In this document: positions 24,200-33,211 of the stretch, one piece after another
How positions within the stretch are numbered: the stretch's first letter is position 1
Layout of the letters: each line of letters starts with the position of its first letter
The notes under the pieces: generated by a model
Databases searched by the model: none
The model's input: only the letters and a program-made list of their open reading frames with translations
What the model was told of the DNA's origin: nothing
Made by a program: the position numbers and the translations under genes
Assembly (NCBI RefSeq): GCF_000620065.1
Contig: NZ_JHVI01000014.1
Location: 1 to 64,000, forward strand
Direction: 5' to 3'
Length of the DNA: 64,000 nucleotides
Origin: Meiothermus cerbereus DSM 11376
GTDB lineage: Bacteria; Deinococcota; Deinococci; Deinococcales; Thermaceae

Positions 24200-25042
24200 T
24201 TATCCTGTTTTGCTTCCCCCGTGCAGGTCGTCGGTGTCGCGGGTAAGCCACTGGGCCAGCACGATGGGCAAAAAGGTTATGAGCATCACGAAGACCGCCA
24301 CCACGTTGGTAACGGGGCGTTCCCTGGGCCGGAACAGTTCGTTCAGAAACCAGATGGGCAGGGTCTTCTGGTCGGCGGCGGTAAAGGTGGTCACGATCAC
24401 CTCGTCAAACGAGAGGGCAAACGAGAGCATCCCGCCCGCCAGCAAGGCCGTAGCAATGCTGGGCAGCACCACCCAGCGCCAGGTGGCAAACCAGTCCGCG
24501 CCCAGGTCCATCGAGGCTTCGAGCTGGGAGTAACCCGTGCGGCGGAAGCGGGCCACCACGTTGTTGTAAACCGTCACGATGCAGAAAGTGGCGTGCCCAA
24601 TCACGATGGTCCAGAAGCCCGGCTCGAGGGCCAGCCGCTTGAAGGTGGTAAGCAGGGCGATGCCGGTCAGGATGCCCGGCAGGGCGATGGGCAGAATCAG
24701 CAGCACGGTGATGACGTCCTTGCCCAAAAACTGAAAGCGGTACATGGCGGCTGCCACCATCGTCCCCAGCACCAGGGCAATGGCCGTAGCCATCGCGGCC
24801 ACCTGCAACGACAGCCAGAGGGCGGCCCACATGTCCTGCCGTTGAAAGGCCTCGCCAAACCAGCGCAGGGTCAGACCGGGGGGCGGAAACTGGTAGGTGC
24901 GGTCTTCGGTGGTCAGGGCATACAGCACAATAATCACGATGGGGAAGTGCAAAAAAAGCATCCCCAGGTAGAAGGCGAGGCGCAGGCCCCACGAGGGCTT
25001 ACCCGGCATAGGCCCCCCTTCCGTAGGATGTGCGGCCCTCAT
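24200..25042 (-). CDS. ydcV: Polyamine ABC transporter permease (YdcV/PotC type)
   Basis: A membrane permease of 280 residues with six predicted helices, beginning [20 protein letters not shown]. The EAA loop reads [20 protein letters not shown], a textbook match to the ATPase-contact motif. The start overlaps the end of the preceding permease gene by four bases (25039-25042). A C-terminal helix ends shortly after an arginine-rich FRPRERPV loop. It is the second permease of the ydcSTUV-like importer and is followed 46 bases later by patD. It is more distant from PotC at 1202 than the two PotD proteins are from each other, so the two importers are separate acquisitions. Confidence 0.88.
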   Translation of the reverse strand: MRAAHPTEGGPMPGKPSWGLRLAFYLGMLFLHFPIVIIVLYALTTEDRTYQFPPPGLTLRWFGEAFQRQDMWAALWLSLQVAAMATAIALVLGTMVAAAMYRFQFLGKDVITVLLILPIALPGILTGIALLTTFKRLALEPGFWTIVIGHATFCIVTVYNNVVARFRRTGYSQLEASMDLGADWFATWRWVVLPSIATALLAGGMLSFALSFDEVIVTTFTAADQKTLPIWFLNELFRPRERPVTNVVAVFVMLITFLPIVLAQWLTRDTDDLHGGSKTG

Positions 25043-25953
25043 AGTGCATTGAAGGCCCCCAGTCGCCGCACAATCAGCAGGTATATGGCAATGATGACCA
25101 CCGGCACCACCGAGAAAGCTGCCGCCAGCGGCAGGTTGCCCGCGGTGCCCTGCTGCACGTAGACCATCTGTCCGATAAAAAAGCCCGGCTGCCCCACCAC
25201 CTGCGGGATGATGTAGTCGCCCAGGGTCAGCGAAAAGGTAAAAATGGAACCCGCCGCCACCCCCGGAATGACCAGCGGCCAGATCACCTTGCGAAAGGTC
25301 TGGCTGGGCTTAGCCCCCAGGTCGGACGAGGCCTGGATGAGCGAACGGGGGACGCGCTCGAGGGCCGCGATGATGGGCAGAATCATGTAGGGAAGCCAGA
25401 TATAGGTGAACACCAAAAACATGCCCAGATAGCTGTTGGAAAGGCTGGAACCCCCAATCACCGGCAGGCTCAGGATGCCCTGCAAAAGCCAGCCCAGCCC
25501 CAACTGGTTGAAAAACCAGCTCACCACCCCCTCGCCTGCCAGAATCAGGCGCCAGGCATAAACCTTAATCAGGTAGCTCGACCAGAGCGGCAGCAGCACC
25601 ATCAGATACCAGAAGGTTCTGGCGCTGCCCTGGGTATAAAAGGCGATGTAGTAGGCAACCGGGAAGCCAATGGCCGCGCAGGCCAGCGTAACCGCCAGGG
25701 CCATCAGGGTGGTACGCAGCACGATGTCTATGTTGGCCGGGGAGCTAAAGAGCTGCTGAAAAGCCGAGAGGGAAAAGCGGTACTCCACCTGGCCGGTAAA
25801 GTCGTTGAGGGAGTAGAAGCTATAGAGCATCAGGTTGAAGAGCGAACCCAGGTAGATAATGCCCAGCCACAGCAACGGCGGAATCAACAAGAGCGACAGC
25901 AGCAGCATTGGGCGCACATAGAGCGCGTCGGAAAGGCGGCGGCGCAGGGTCAT
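25039..25953 (-). CDS. ydcU: Polyamine ABC transporter permease (YdcU/PotB type)
   Basis: The first membrane subunit of the second importer, 304 residues. A helix near residues 16-38 ([20 protein letters not shown]) is followed by a periplasmic loop and five more helices. The EAA loop reads [20 protein letters not shown], with Gln-Ala-Ser replacing the common Glu-Ala-Ala. It overlaps both neighbours by four bases, at 25950-25953 with the ATPase gene and at 25039-25042 with the second permease, which indicates strict translational coupling of the transporter subunits. Polyamine specificity is inferred from the operon order shared with ydcSTUV-patD. Confidence 0.88.
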   Translation of the reverse strand: MTLRRRLSDALYVRPMLLLSLLLIPPLLWLGIIYLGSLFNLMLYSFYSLNDFTGQVEYRFSLSAFQQLFSSPANIDIVLRTTLMALAVTLACAAIGFPVAYYIAFYTQGSARTFWYLMVLLPLWSSYLIKVYAWRLILAGEGVVSWFFNQLGLGWLLQGILSLPVIGGSSLSNSYLGMFLVFTYIWLPYMILPIIAALERVPRSLIQASSDLGAKPSQTFRKVIWPLVIPGVAAGSIFTFSLTLGDYIIPQVVGQPGFFIGQMVYVQQGTAGNLPLAAAFSVVPVVIIAIYLLIVRRLGAFNAL

Positions 25954-27023
25954 GCTCCCTCCTGCAAGGGTCGTAATGCGCTGCTGTCCCAGCGCAGGGT
26001 AACCGCGCTGCCTATCTGCAAACCTTGCTGTTCCGAGGAGGTAATCGCCGTAAGGCGCTCGCTACCGACCTGGACTTCGTAGCGGGTCTGGGCGCCCAGG
26101 TAATGGATGTCCAGCAAGGTACCGCACAGGCTGCCAGGCCCATCGTGGCTTCCCGCCTGGATGGCAATGCGCTCGGGGCGCAGGGCGAACTTGCCCTTGC
26201 CCAGACCATGCAGGGGGCCCTCGAGCACATTGGCGCTCCCCACGAAGCGGGCTACGAACTCCGTTCTGGGGTATTCGTAGAGGGTTTTGGGGCTGTCGAG
26301 CTGCTCGATTTTGCCCTGGTTGAACACCGCCACCCGATCCGACATGGAAAGCGCTTCGCCCTGGTCGTGGGTCACGTAGATGAAGGTGATGCCGAGCTGG
26401 CGTTGCAGGGCCTTCAGCTCGATCTGCATCTCCTCGCGCAGCTTCAAATCCAGCGCACCCAGGGGCTCGTCCAGCAGCAGGAGCTTGGGCCGGTTGATGA
26501 GGGCGCGGGCCAGGGCCACCCGCTGCCGCTGCCCGCCGGAAAGCTGCCCAGGCCGCCGATCCCCTAGCCCCGAGAGCTTGACCATTTCCAGCATCTCCTC
26601 GGCCCGCCGGTGGCGCTCAGGCCGGGGAACCCCCCGCACCATCAGGGCATAGGCCACGTTGTCGCGCACGTTCATGTGCGGAAAAAGCGCATAGTCCTGA
26701 AACACGGTGTTGACGTCGCGGGCGTAAGGCGGCAGCCTCGAGGCCTCCTGTCCAAACAGCACAATCTGCCCCGAGGTGGGCTGCTCAAAGCCGCCGATCA
26801 GGCGCAAGCAGGTGGTCTTGCCCGAGCCCGACGGCCCCAGCATGGAGAAAAACTCCCCGGGGAAGATTTCCAGATCCACCCCGTCCACGGCCTTCACCGG
26901 GCCGAAGTAACACGACACCCCGCGTAGTTCCACAGCAGCCTGAACGGATTGAGTTTTGGGTTCTTTATACATCTGTACCATCGTAGCGAGGTTATCCGTA
27001 GCGAGGTTATCGTCTGTTGACAT
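25950..27023 (-). CDS. ydcT: Polyamine ABC transporter ATP-binding protein (YdcT/PotA type)
   Basis: The energy-coupling ATPase of the second importer, 357 residues. Walker A is MLGPSGSGKTTCLRLIGG, the signature is QLSGGQRQRVALARAL, Walker B is LLLLDEPLGALD, and the H-loop is in YVTHDQGEAL. A C-terminal TOBE domain occupies about residues 275-350. The N-terminus holds a five-residue repeat (DNLAT twice) from a tandem 15-base repeat at about 26984-27013, so the true start could be a later in-frame ATG (MVQMYKEP or MYKEP). No ribosome binding site precedes the ATG at 27023. The gene follows the binding-protein gene after a strong hairpin at 27170-27203. Confidence 0.88.
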   Translation of the reverse strand: MSTDDNLATDNLATMVQMYKEPKTQSVQAAVELRGVSCYFGPVKAVDGVDLEIFPGEFFSMLGPSGSGKTTCLRLIGGFEQPTSGQIVLFGQEASRLPPYARDVNTVFQDYALFPHMNVRDNVAYALMVRGVPRPERHRRAEEMLEMVKLSGLGDRRPGQLSGGQRQRVALARALINRPKLLLLDEPLGALDLKLREEMQIELKALQRQLGITFIYVTHDQGEALSMSDRVAVFNQGKIEQLDSPKTLYEYPRTEFVARFVGSANVLEGPLHGLGKGKFALRPERIAIQAGSHDGPGSLCGTLLDIHYLGAQTRYEVQVGSERLTAITSSEQQGLQIGSAVTLRWDSSALRPLQEGA

Positions 27024-27169
27024 GGGTGGGGGCTGGTCACTATGCCAAGCGTTACCGCGCCCAACCTTACCCTACCCACGAATCGCTTGGCTCCTTAACG
27101 CGGTGCGAGGCTATCTTTTTGAGTCCTTCGATCACTGAGCTTGTCGAAGCAGAGAACTCCCGCTGGCTG

Positions 27170-27203
27170 GGTTGGTTCGTCACCATCCCGTAACGAACCA
27201 ACC
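27170..27203 (-). terminator. Hairpin between the binding-protein and ATPase genes
   Basis: GGTTGGTTCGT and ACGAACCAACC form a perfect 11-bp stem around a 12-base loop, 50 bases after the binding-protein stop. There is no long T-run, so it is more likely an mRNA-stabilising or partial-termination hairpin that lets the binding protein be made in excess over the membrane subunits. A second weaker hairpin (CTTCGA with TCGAAG) lies at about 27126-27149. Confidence 0.5.
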
Positions 27204-27252
27204 GAATCCGGTATTACCGCGCCGGGATGCCAGGAGTGGTTGGTGATCTTCC

Positions 27253-28422
27253 TTACCTGCCCCCCTGAATTGCGATGTAGTCGCTCACCCAGCGGCTATA
27301 GGGCACGCACTGGTTGTTCTGGGTGCGGCACTGGACGGTGGGGGTGCGCCAGAAGAAAATCTTGTCGAAGTCGTTAAAGCCCTGGTTCTTGCAGCCATCG
27401 GCAGGCAGCAAGGAGCCGGGAGTGTTGCAGGCTGCCGGAACCACCGGGTTGGAGCCAAACCAGCCCGCAATGTCGGCCTGCACCTTGTTGGTAAGCTGCC
27501 AGTTGAGCCAGCGGTAGGCGCAGTTGGAGTTCTTGGAGTTGGCCGCCAGCATGGTGGTATCGGCCCAGCCGGTGGCCCCTTCCTTGGGCACCACCCAGTC
27601 AATGGGTCGCTTGTTGGCCTTGAGGGTGTTCACCTGGAAGATCCAGGTGGTCGAGGCCACCACCCCTTCGTTGGTGAAGTCCTGCACCTGGGCGTTGGCA
27701 TCGTTCCAGTAGCGCTGGAGGAGGGCCCGCTGCTGGCGCAGCAGCTTGAGCACCTCCTGGTACTGCCGCTCGTTGAGCTCGTAGGGGTCTTTGATGCCGA
27801 GTTCGGGCCGGGTGCGCATCAGATAGAGCGCGGCATCGGCCACATAGATAGGCCCATAGTAGGCCTGGATGCGGCCTTTGTTGCTCTTGCCATCGGGCAG
27901 GATCATCTCCTCAAACACCACTTTCCAGCTATCCGGTGGGGTCTTGAAGACGTTGGTGTTGTAGGCCAGCACGTTTACGCCAAACTGGTAGGGCACCCCA
28001 TACCGCACCCCGTTCACCACATACCAGGGCGCATTGAGCAGGCGTCGGTCAATATTACGGGTGTTGGGAATCAGGTTCCAGTTGACCGGAGCTACCACGT
28101 TGCCGGCTATCAGGCGCTGGGTGGCATCGCCCGAGGCGGTCACGAGGTCGTAGCCGCCCTGGTTCATCAGCCGAACGGCCTCGTCCGAGCTACTGAACAC
28201 CTTAACCGTCACCTTACAGCCGGTCTCTTTTTCGAAGCCCGAGACCCAGTCGGCGCTCTTGTCAGTAGAGCCATTCTCCACATAGCCCGGCCAGGCCAGG
28301 ATGTTGAGCTGGCCCTCGCTGGGCCCCAACGACTGCTTGGCCCGGCTGGCCGGAAGTTGTGCCACCGCTAGACCCGCCACTGCCGCTAAACCTACCACTG
28401 CCAAGAACCATCGTGTTCTCAT
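27253..28422 (-). CDS. ydcS: Polyamine ABC transporter substrate-binding protein (YdcS type)
   Basis: An extracellular solute-binding protein of 389 residues. The ATG at 28422 is preceded by GGAGGAGGGAG and starts a clean signal peptide (MRTRWFLAVVGLAAVAGLAVAQ); a longer frame to 28530 would bury it. The mature protein has LNILAWPGYVENGSTDKSAD, GYDLVTASGDATQRLI and YQFGVNVLAYNTNVF, as in PotF/YdcS-type polyamine receptors. Several cysteines near the C-terminus (CNTPGSLLPADGC and CRTQNNQC) could form disulfides, a feature not seen in the two PotD proteins. It is the first gene of the ydcSTUV-patD-like operon and lies 160 bases after the LysR gene. Confidence 0.88.
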   Translation of the reverse strand: MRTRWFLAVVGLAAVAGLAVAQLPASRAKQSLGPSEGQLNILAWPGYVENGSTDKSADWVSGFEKETGCKVTVKVFSSSDEAVRLMNQGGYDLVTASGDATQRLIAGNVVAPVNWNLIPNTRNIDRRLLNAPWYVVNGVRYGVPYQFGVNVLAYNTNVFKTPPDSWKVVFEEMILPDGKSNKGRIQAYYGPIYVADAALYLMRTRPELGIKDPYELNERQYQEVLKLLRQQRALLQRYWNDANAQVQDFTNEGVVASTTWIFQVNTLKANKRPIDWVVPKEGATGWADTTMLAANSKNSNCAYRWLNWQLTNKVQADIAGWFGSNPVVPAACNTPGSLLPADGCKNQGFNDFDKIFFWRTPTVQCRTQNNQCVPYSRWVSDYIAIQGGR

Positions 28423-28581
28423 GCTCCCTCCTCCACCAGCTACGACAGCCCCAAAGGCTAAGCCCCACCAACAAGACAACGCCAGCTGTCGAACTGCCCC
28501 TAACGATAAAGCCCCTGGGAAGCAGCGCACAAGAAACCTGAGGATATGGGAGGCATCGGAAAAACAGATTGGGAATCGGGG

Positions 28582-29523
28582 CTACTCCCCGGTGCTTAGC
28601 AGGTCGCTGTAGCCCATCCCGTAGGTCTGCACCCGGCTGTGCTCCCCTACCACCACCAAAAACTGCCGGGCCGCCTCGCTAAGAGCGCTGCCCCGGCGCC
28701 AGGCCACCCCGATCTCCAGACGGGGTAAACCCTCGAGCAAGGGGCGCGACTCCAGCCGATCGCCCTCGAGGCTCCAGGGCCTATACATCAGGTTGGGCAA
28801 CACCGCCACGCCAATTCCCACCGCCACCAGGCTGCGCATGGCCTCGATGGAATCGGTACGCACCGCCACCCGGGGGAAGCCGCTCAAGCGGTAGATCTGC
28901 TGGGTGACCTCCTCGAGCTCGTCGTTCTTCAGGTACAAAAAGCGCTCGTCCCGCAAGTCCCCCAGCGACACCGCCTCGTGCTGCACCAGCGGGTGGTTGG
29001 TGGGCAGCCAGACCCGCCAGGGGGCCCGCAGCAGGGTGCGGGTCTCGAGGGCCTGCTTGTCCACCATCGAGACATTCATCACCGCTACATCCAGCTCGCC
29101 ATTAATCAGCAGGTGCTCGATATAACCCCGCCGGTCTTCCACCACGGCCACCTGGATGCCCGGAAATACCCGCTCGAAGCGGTCGAGCAGGTAGGGCAGA
29201 TAGTAGGCCGTTACCAGGCTGGTCACGCCCAGGTTGAGCTGCCCGGAGGTGGCATCGGGGCGCTCGCGGATGGCCTGCTCGGCGTTTCGTAGCGCAGCCA
29301 GCACCTCGTGGGCGTGGCGCAAAAACTGGTGTCCGGCGTGGGTCAGAATCATGCCCCGGGCATGCCGGGTAAAAAGCTCGGCCCCCAGGGTGTCTTCCAG
29401 CTTCTTGATGGCTTCCGTAACCACCGACTGGCTCACGTTGAGCGAGGTAAGGGCCCTGGAAATCGAACCCGACTCGGCCACCGCTATGAAATACACCAAC
29501 TGTTTGAGCGATATTTGCACCAA
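28582..29523 (-). CDS. LysR-family transcriptional regulator
   Basis: A DNA-binding regulator of 313 residues. The N-terminal winged helix-turn-helix is MVQISLKQLVYFIAVAESGS, ISRALTSLNVSQSVVTEAIK, KLEDTLGAELFTR, the classical LTTR start. From about residue 90 a periplasmic-binding-like effector domain follows (LNLGVTSLVTAYYLPYLLDR onward). It sits between the divergently transcribed succinate-semialdehyde dehydrogenase gene and the co-oriented putrescine operon. It is therefore placed to control both, with putrescine, GABA or succinate semialdehyde as plausible inducers. LTTRs usually bind the intergenic region with the divergent gene, here 29524-29789. Confidence 0.9.
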   Translation of the reverse strand: MVQISLKQLVYFIAVAESGSISRALTSLNVSQSVVTEAIKKLEDTLGAELFTRHARGMILTHAGHQFLRHAHEVLAALRNAEQAIRERPDATSGQLNLGVTSLVTAYYLPYLLDRFERVFPGIQVAVVEDRRGYIEHLLINGELDVAVMNVSMVDKQALETRTLLRAPWRVWLPTNHPLVQHEAVSLGDLRDERFLYLKNDELEEVTQQIYRLSGFPRVAVRTDSIEAMRSLVAVGIGVAVLPNLMYRPWSLEGDRLESRPLLEGLPRLEIGVAWRRGSALSEAARQFLVVVGEHSRVQTYGMGYSDLLSTGE

Positions 29524-29789
29524 GGACTCCTATCGGCAGAACCGATGATTCAAGTGTAGCTGCCCCGGTCAAGGCTTTCCAGCGGTGGAGCAAAATGGAG
29601 GCCAACCCGACGGGTTGGGATGCCCTGCGGGCGGCAGACCCGCTGCTACGGCTCGAGCGCGGCGGGGGCCGCTATACCCCAGAACCCAGCACCGCCAACG
29701 ACCTGGCCTCCGCGCCCGGCCCGGTTGCTGGAAATTGCAAGACAACTCCCACAAAGCGCCCGGCGGGGCCAGGGTATGCTAGAGGAACT

Positions 29790-31232
29790 ATGGTCAAAGA
29801 TTTTGAATTTCCCAGCCTGGCCTACCTGGGCGGTAAGTGGCACAAAACCCCCAAAACCTTCCCGGTCAAAAGCCCCTACAGCGGCAGCCTGGTGGCCGAG
29901 GTGGCCGACTGCGGCGAGGCCGAGGCCAGAATGGCCGCCGATGCAGCAGTGGCAGCCTTCAAGGAATGGAAAAAGCTGACCGGCTTCGAGCGGGGCAAAA
30001 TTTTGCGCAAGTGGAACGACCTGCTCATTGCCCACCAGGAGGAGCTGGGGCGCCTGACCGCACTGGAGATGGGCAAACCCATCACTGAGGCCAAAGGGGA
30101 GGTCTTGTATGCGGCCAGCTTCGTGGAGTGGTGCGCCGAGGAAGCCACCCGTGTAAACGGAGAGCTTATTCACTCGCGTTTCCCCAACAAGCGCCAGATG
30201 GCCGTGTACGAGCCGGTAGGGCCGGTGTATGCCGTCACGCCCTGGAACTTCCCCACCAGCATGATCACCCGCAAGGCCGCGCCCGCGCTGGCGGCAGGCT
30301 GCACCATCATCGTTAAACCCGCCGAGCAAACCCCCCTCTGTGCGCTGTACCTGGCCAAGCTCTGGGAAGAAGCCGGGGGGCCTGCCGGAACCTTGCAGGT
30401 GCTGCCCGCCTCCGACCCGGTGCCGGTCTCGAGGGTCCTGATGGAGGACATGCGTATCCGCAAGATCACCTTTACCGGCTCTACGCCTGTGGGCAAGATT
30501 CTCTACCGCCAGGGGGCCGATACCCTCAAGCGGGTCTCGCTCGAGCTCGGCGGCAATGCCCCCTTCATCATCTTCGAGGACGCCGACATCGAAAAAGCGG
30601 TGCAGTTCACCCTGCTCTCCAAGTACCGCAACGCCGGCCAGACCTGTGTAACCACCAACCGCATCTATGTGCACAAGAAGCTCGAGGCCGACTACGCCGG
30701 GGCACTGGCCGAGGCGGTGAGCCAGCTCAAGGTGGGCGACCCCCTGGATCCCAGCACCAACGTGGGGCCACTGGTCGAACAGCAAGGGCTGGATAAAGTG
30801 GTCTCGCACGTGCAGGACGCTCTTGCCAGAGGCGCTCAAGTGGTCGCGGGCGGCAAGCCCCTGGGCGGGCTTTTGTACGCCCCTACGGTCCTCACCGGCA
30901 TCCAGCCGGGCATGCGCATCCTGGAAGAGGAAACCTTTGGGCCGGTAGCCCCCCTGATGCCCTTCGAGGACGAAGAACAGGCCATCGCCTGGGCCAACAA
31001 CACCGACTATGGCCTGGCCGCCTACATCTGGACTAAAGACCTTTCCCGCGCCTTCCGGGTGGCCGAAGCGCTCGAGTACGGCATTGTGGGCGTAAACGAC
31101 CCCGTCCCCAGCGCGATGGGCTCCAACCTGCCCTTCGGCGGCTACAAAAACTCTGGCCTGGGCCGCGAGGGTGGGCACTGGGGCATGGAGGAGTTCCTCG
31201 AGACCAAGCTCATCTCGTTCCTGCTGCCCTAA
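29790..31232 (+). CDS. gabD: Succinate-semialdehyde dehydrogenase
   Basis: An NAD(P)-dependent aldehyde dehydrogenase of 480 residues that should oxidise succinate semialdehyde to succinate, the last step of GABA breakdown. Seen in order are AVTPWNFPTSMITRKAAPAL, TFTGSTPVGKILY, the glutamate in VSLELGGNAPFIIFEDADIE and the catalytic cysteine in YRNAGQTCVTTNRIYV (about residue 288). The C-terminus has the SSADH-type PSAMGSNLPFGGYKNSGLGR. The ATG at 29790 has AGAGGAA nearby and a TATGCT element nine bases upstream; an in-frame extension to 29595 is rejected. It is divergent from the LysR regulator. Other semialdehydes such as glutarate semialdehyde are possible substrates. Confidence 0.88.
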   Translation: MVKDFEFPSLAYLGGKWHKTPKTFPVKSPYSGSLVAEVADCGEAEARMAADAAVAAFKEWKKLTGFERGKILRKWNDLLIAHQEELGRLTALEMGKPITEAKGEVLYAASFVEWCAEEATRVNGELIHSRFPNKRQMAVYEPVGPVYAVTPWNFPTSMITRKAAPALAAGCTIIVKPAEQTPLCALYLAKLWEEAGGPAGTLQVLPASDPVPVSRVLMEDMRIRKITFTGSTPVGKILYRQGADTLKRVSLELGGNAPFIIFEDADIEKAVQFTLLSKYRNAGQTCVTTNRIYVHKKLEADYAGALAEAVSQLKVGDPLDPSTNVGPLVEQQGLDKVVSHVQDALARGAQVVAGGKPLGGLLYAPTVLTGIQPGMRILEEETFGPVAPLMPFEDEEQAIAWANNTDYGLAAYIWTKDLSRAFRVAEALEYGIVGVNDPVPSAMGSNLPFGGYKNSGLGREGGHWGMEEFLETKLISFLLP

Positions 31233-31483
31233 GTGTCTCCATCGTTGAAATACAAGCTGCTGTTCCGAAAGATCGCTGGGGGAATTGCGCCGACTCACTC
31301 CGCTGGTTTTGCCAATCTACCCTGGCGCAACTTAGACCTCGAGCTGAACCGGGCTACCGCGCCTCCAGCAAACAGGCAGACAACCCGAGATGCCTACCTC
31401 TAGAGCGCTCTTAAGCTGCTCACAACTTGGAGGCTACGTCTGTGAAGAGTGCGATAAAGCCAGTATCCGCACAAAAGCAGCTA

Positions 31484-31489
31484 TAGAAT
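31484..31489 (+). promoter_or_regulatory. -10 element for a leaderless transcript
   Basis: TAGAAT stands six bases before the ATG at 31496, with no ribosome binding site between them. It matches the spacing at several other genes in the window. Confidence 0.5.
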
Positions 31490-31495
31490 GAAGGC

Positions 31496-31906
31496 ATGGA
31501 AATAGTCGGCCTTCGCGGCGCTCCCCAAAAAACCCTTCTGGCCCTCAAGGAGGCGCTGAAGGGCGTTGATTTCTCCGAGGCCACGGTTACATACATCACC
31601 GACTGGCAGGACCAGCGGGCCAATGCCCGCTTTGCCATCTTCGTACGGGAGGGCAAACACCGCATCCTGAGCCTGGATGCTTTTGGTCCTCGCTTTGGGG
31701 CCGCAGGCGATGCGGCGCTCAGAGAAATTACCCTCTGGTTTATCGAGCGGGGCGTAACCGACTTCAAGGAGGCGGTGGTCGCCCCTTCCGAATACGCAGC
31801 GCTGTTCGAGCTCGAAGATCAAGAGCTCGAGCGGCTGATAGAAGCCACCGGCAACCCCACCGATCCCGTGCTTTACATCAAACGGGAATTCACCAGCCGA
31901 GCCTGA
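31496..31906 (+). CDS. Conserved hypothetical protein
   Basis: A soluble protein of 136 residues that I do not recognise. It has an alternating pattern of strands and helices (MEIVGLRGAPQKTLLALKEA, then TVTYITDWQDQR and FAIFVREGKHRIL), an arginine- and glycine-containing middle (FGPRFGAAGDAAL) and an acidic C-terminal helix with ELEDQELERLIEA. No metal-binding or nucleotide-binding motif is evident. Codon use is like the neighbours, so it is a resident gene. It is probably expressed from its own leaderless promoter (TAGAAT at 31484) and is convergent with the SufT-like gene 9 bases downstream. Confidence 0.7.
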   Translation: MEIVGLRGAPQKTLLALKEALKGVDFSEATVTYITDWQDQRANARFAIFVREGKHRILSLDAFGPRFGAAGDAALREITLWFIERGVTDFKEAVVAPSEYAALFELEDQELERLIEATGNPTDPVLYIKREFTSRA

Positions 31907-31915
31907 GGCCGAGCA

Positions 31916-32245
31916 TCAAACATTGAAGCCAAACATCCGCATCTGACGCTTGCCATCTTCGGTCATGCGGGCGGGTGTCCAGGGCGGCGTCCAGACAAAG
32001 TCTACGTTTACTGCATTAACGCCTTCCAAACGCATCACGGCGATTTCAGCATCGGCTTTGACGATATCCTGGGCGGGGCAGCCAATGGAGGTCAGGGTCA
32101 TGGTGATGTCCACCACGCCCCCCTCCTTGACCTCGGCGTCGTAGACCAGGCCCAAATCCACCACGTTAACCGGAATCTCCGGGTCGCGCACAACCTTGAG
32201 GGCTTCCAAAATCTGTTCTTTGGTGGGCAGTGTGGTCTCGCTCAT
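31916..32245 (-). CDS. SufT/MIP18-type iron-sulfur cluster assembly protein (DUF59)
   Basis: A small protein of 109 residues of the DUF59/MIP18 family. The hallmarks are LKVVRDPEIPVNVVDLGLVY near residues 17-36, TMTLTSIGCPAQDIVKADAE with the conserved Cys, and VWTPPWTPARMTEDGKRQM at the C-terminus, as in PaaD-like and SufT proteins. It should act in maturation or transfer of Fe-S clusters in the cytoplasm. The ATG at 32245 has GGGGGT upstream; an ATG three codons earlier (32254) is an alternative start. It stands alone, with no suf genes visible. Because some relatives serve phenylacetyl-CoA oxygenase, its link to the acyl-CoA ligase nearby is worth noting. Confidence 0.85.
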   Translation of the reverse strand: MSETTLPTKEQILEALKVVRDPEIPVNVVDLGLVYDAEVKEGGVVDITMTLTSIGCPAQDIVKADAEIAVMRLEGVNAVNVDFVWTPPWTPARMTEDGKRQMRMFGFNV

Positions 32246-32290
32246 GACCCCCATGGTACTTTAGGCCGGGCATTTACACCCTGCTTTATC

Positions 32291-32323
32291 GCACTCTTCA
32301 TTTTGAAGAGCGCTCTATGTTGC
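32291..32323. repeat. Intergenic hairpin repeat, copy A
   Basis: GCACTCTTCA, a short loop, then TGAAGAGCGCTCTAT make an imperfect hairpin. The same element, inverted, occurs at 44704-44730 after the inositol monophosphatase gene (ATAGAGCGCTCTTCA, then AGAAGAGTGC). A shorter relative (TAGAGCGCTCTTAA) lies at about 31401-31414. All are in intergenic DNA next to gene ends. Confidence 0.45.
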
Positions 32324-32352
32324 AAAAAAAGAGCGAGTCTGCACTCGCTCTT
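32321..32352 (-). terminator. Rho-independent terminator of livF
   Basis: On the minus strand AAGAGCGAGT, the loop GCAG and ACTCGCTCTT form a perfect 10-bp stem followed by a run of T. It begins 19 bases after the livF stop codon and should end the liv transcript. Confidence 0.85.
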
Positions 32353-32370
32353 CCAGAGCTCCGCCAACCT

Positions 32371-33189
32371 TTACATAAACCGCTTTCTGCGGCGGTAGCT
32401 TTTTACATCCTTGAAGCTCTTGCGTCCACCCGATTTGGCCACCCCCAGATAAAACTCCTTCACATCGGGGTTGGTTTCCAGGTATTCCTTGGTACCCTCC
32501 AGGGCAATCCGCCCCGACTCCATGATGTAACCATAGTGGGCCACCGAGAGGGCCACCCGGGCGTTCTGCTCCACCACCAGCACCGTCACGCCTTCCTCGG
32601 CGTTGATCTGGGCCACAATATCGAAAATTTCACGCACCAGCAGGGGGGCCAGCCCCAGGCTGGGCTCGTCCAGCAGCAAAAGGCGCGGGCTGGCCAGCAG
32701 GGCCCGCCCAATAGCCAGCATCTGCTGTTCGCCGCCCGAGCAGTAGCCCGCCAGGCGATTTTTGATCAGGGCCAGTTTGGGGAAATAGTGGTAGATGCGC
32801 TCGAGGTCTTCCTTGACCTTAGCCCAGTCGCGCCGGGTAACCGAACCCACCCGCAGGTTTTCCTCCACCGTAAGGTGCTTAAAAACCCGCCTTCCCTCCG
32901 GCACCTGCACAATGCCCTTGAGCACAATCTGCTCCGGCAGCTTGTTGGCAATGTTCTCGCCCCGGTACAGGATAGAACCCGACACCACCTTGCCGTCCTC
33001 GGGCACCAGCAACCCCGAAATGGCCCGCAGGGTGGTGGTCTTTCCGGCGCCATTGGGGCCCAGCAAGGCGGTAATGTGCCCTTCGGGCACCTTCAGCGAC
33101 ACCCCCCGCAACACCTGAATGATGTCCTTATACACTACCTCGATGTTGTTAACTTCCAGCAAAATGGGGCCCAGGTCTTCAGGTTGCAT
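32371..33189 (-). CDS. livF: Branched-chain amino acid type ABC transporter ATP-binding protein
   Basis: An ATPase of 272 residues of the LivF class. Walker A is LLGPNGAGKTTTLRAISG, the signature is YCSGGEQQMLAIGRAL, Walker B is LLLLDEPSLGLAP and the H-loop region is VLVVEQNARVAL, typical of LivF (Gln-Asn where others have His). The C-terminus is basic (GGRKSFKDVKSYRRRKRFM), longer than in E. coli. It is the last gene of the minus-strand cluster, closed by the terminator at 32321-32352. Together with LivG (38718) it should power a LivHM channel. In such Thermaceae clusters the cargo may be an aromatic or fatty acid rather than leucine, given the acyl-CoA ligase within the operon. Confidence 0.9.
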   Translation of the reverse strand: MQPEDLGPILLEVNNIEVVYKDIIQVLRGVSLKVPEGHITALLGPNGAGKTTTLRAISGLLVPEDGKVVSGSILYRGENIANKLPEQIVLKGIVQVPEGRRVFKHLTVEENLRVGSVTRRDWAKVKEDLERIYHYFPKLALIKNRLAGYCSGGEQQMLAIGRALLASPRLLLLDEPSLGLAPLLVREIFDIVAQINAEEGVTVLVVEQNARVALSVAHYGYIMESGRIALEGTKEYLETNPDVKEFYLGVAKSGGRKSFKDVKSYRRRKRFM

Positions 33190-33211
33190 ATAGCCTCGCT
33201 CATCGCTTGTA

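Noticed and set aside
29646-31298. 550-codon open frame on the minus strand opposite the succinate-semialdehyde dehydrogenase gene
   Set aside because: It is fully antisense to a clear enzyme gene and has shadow-type composition (Gly, Ala, His, Val rich). Long antisense frames are expected in GC-rich third-position DNA.
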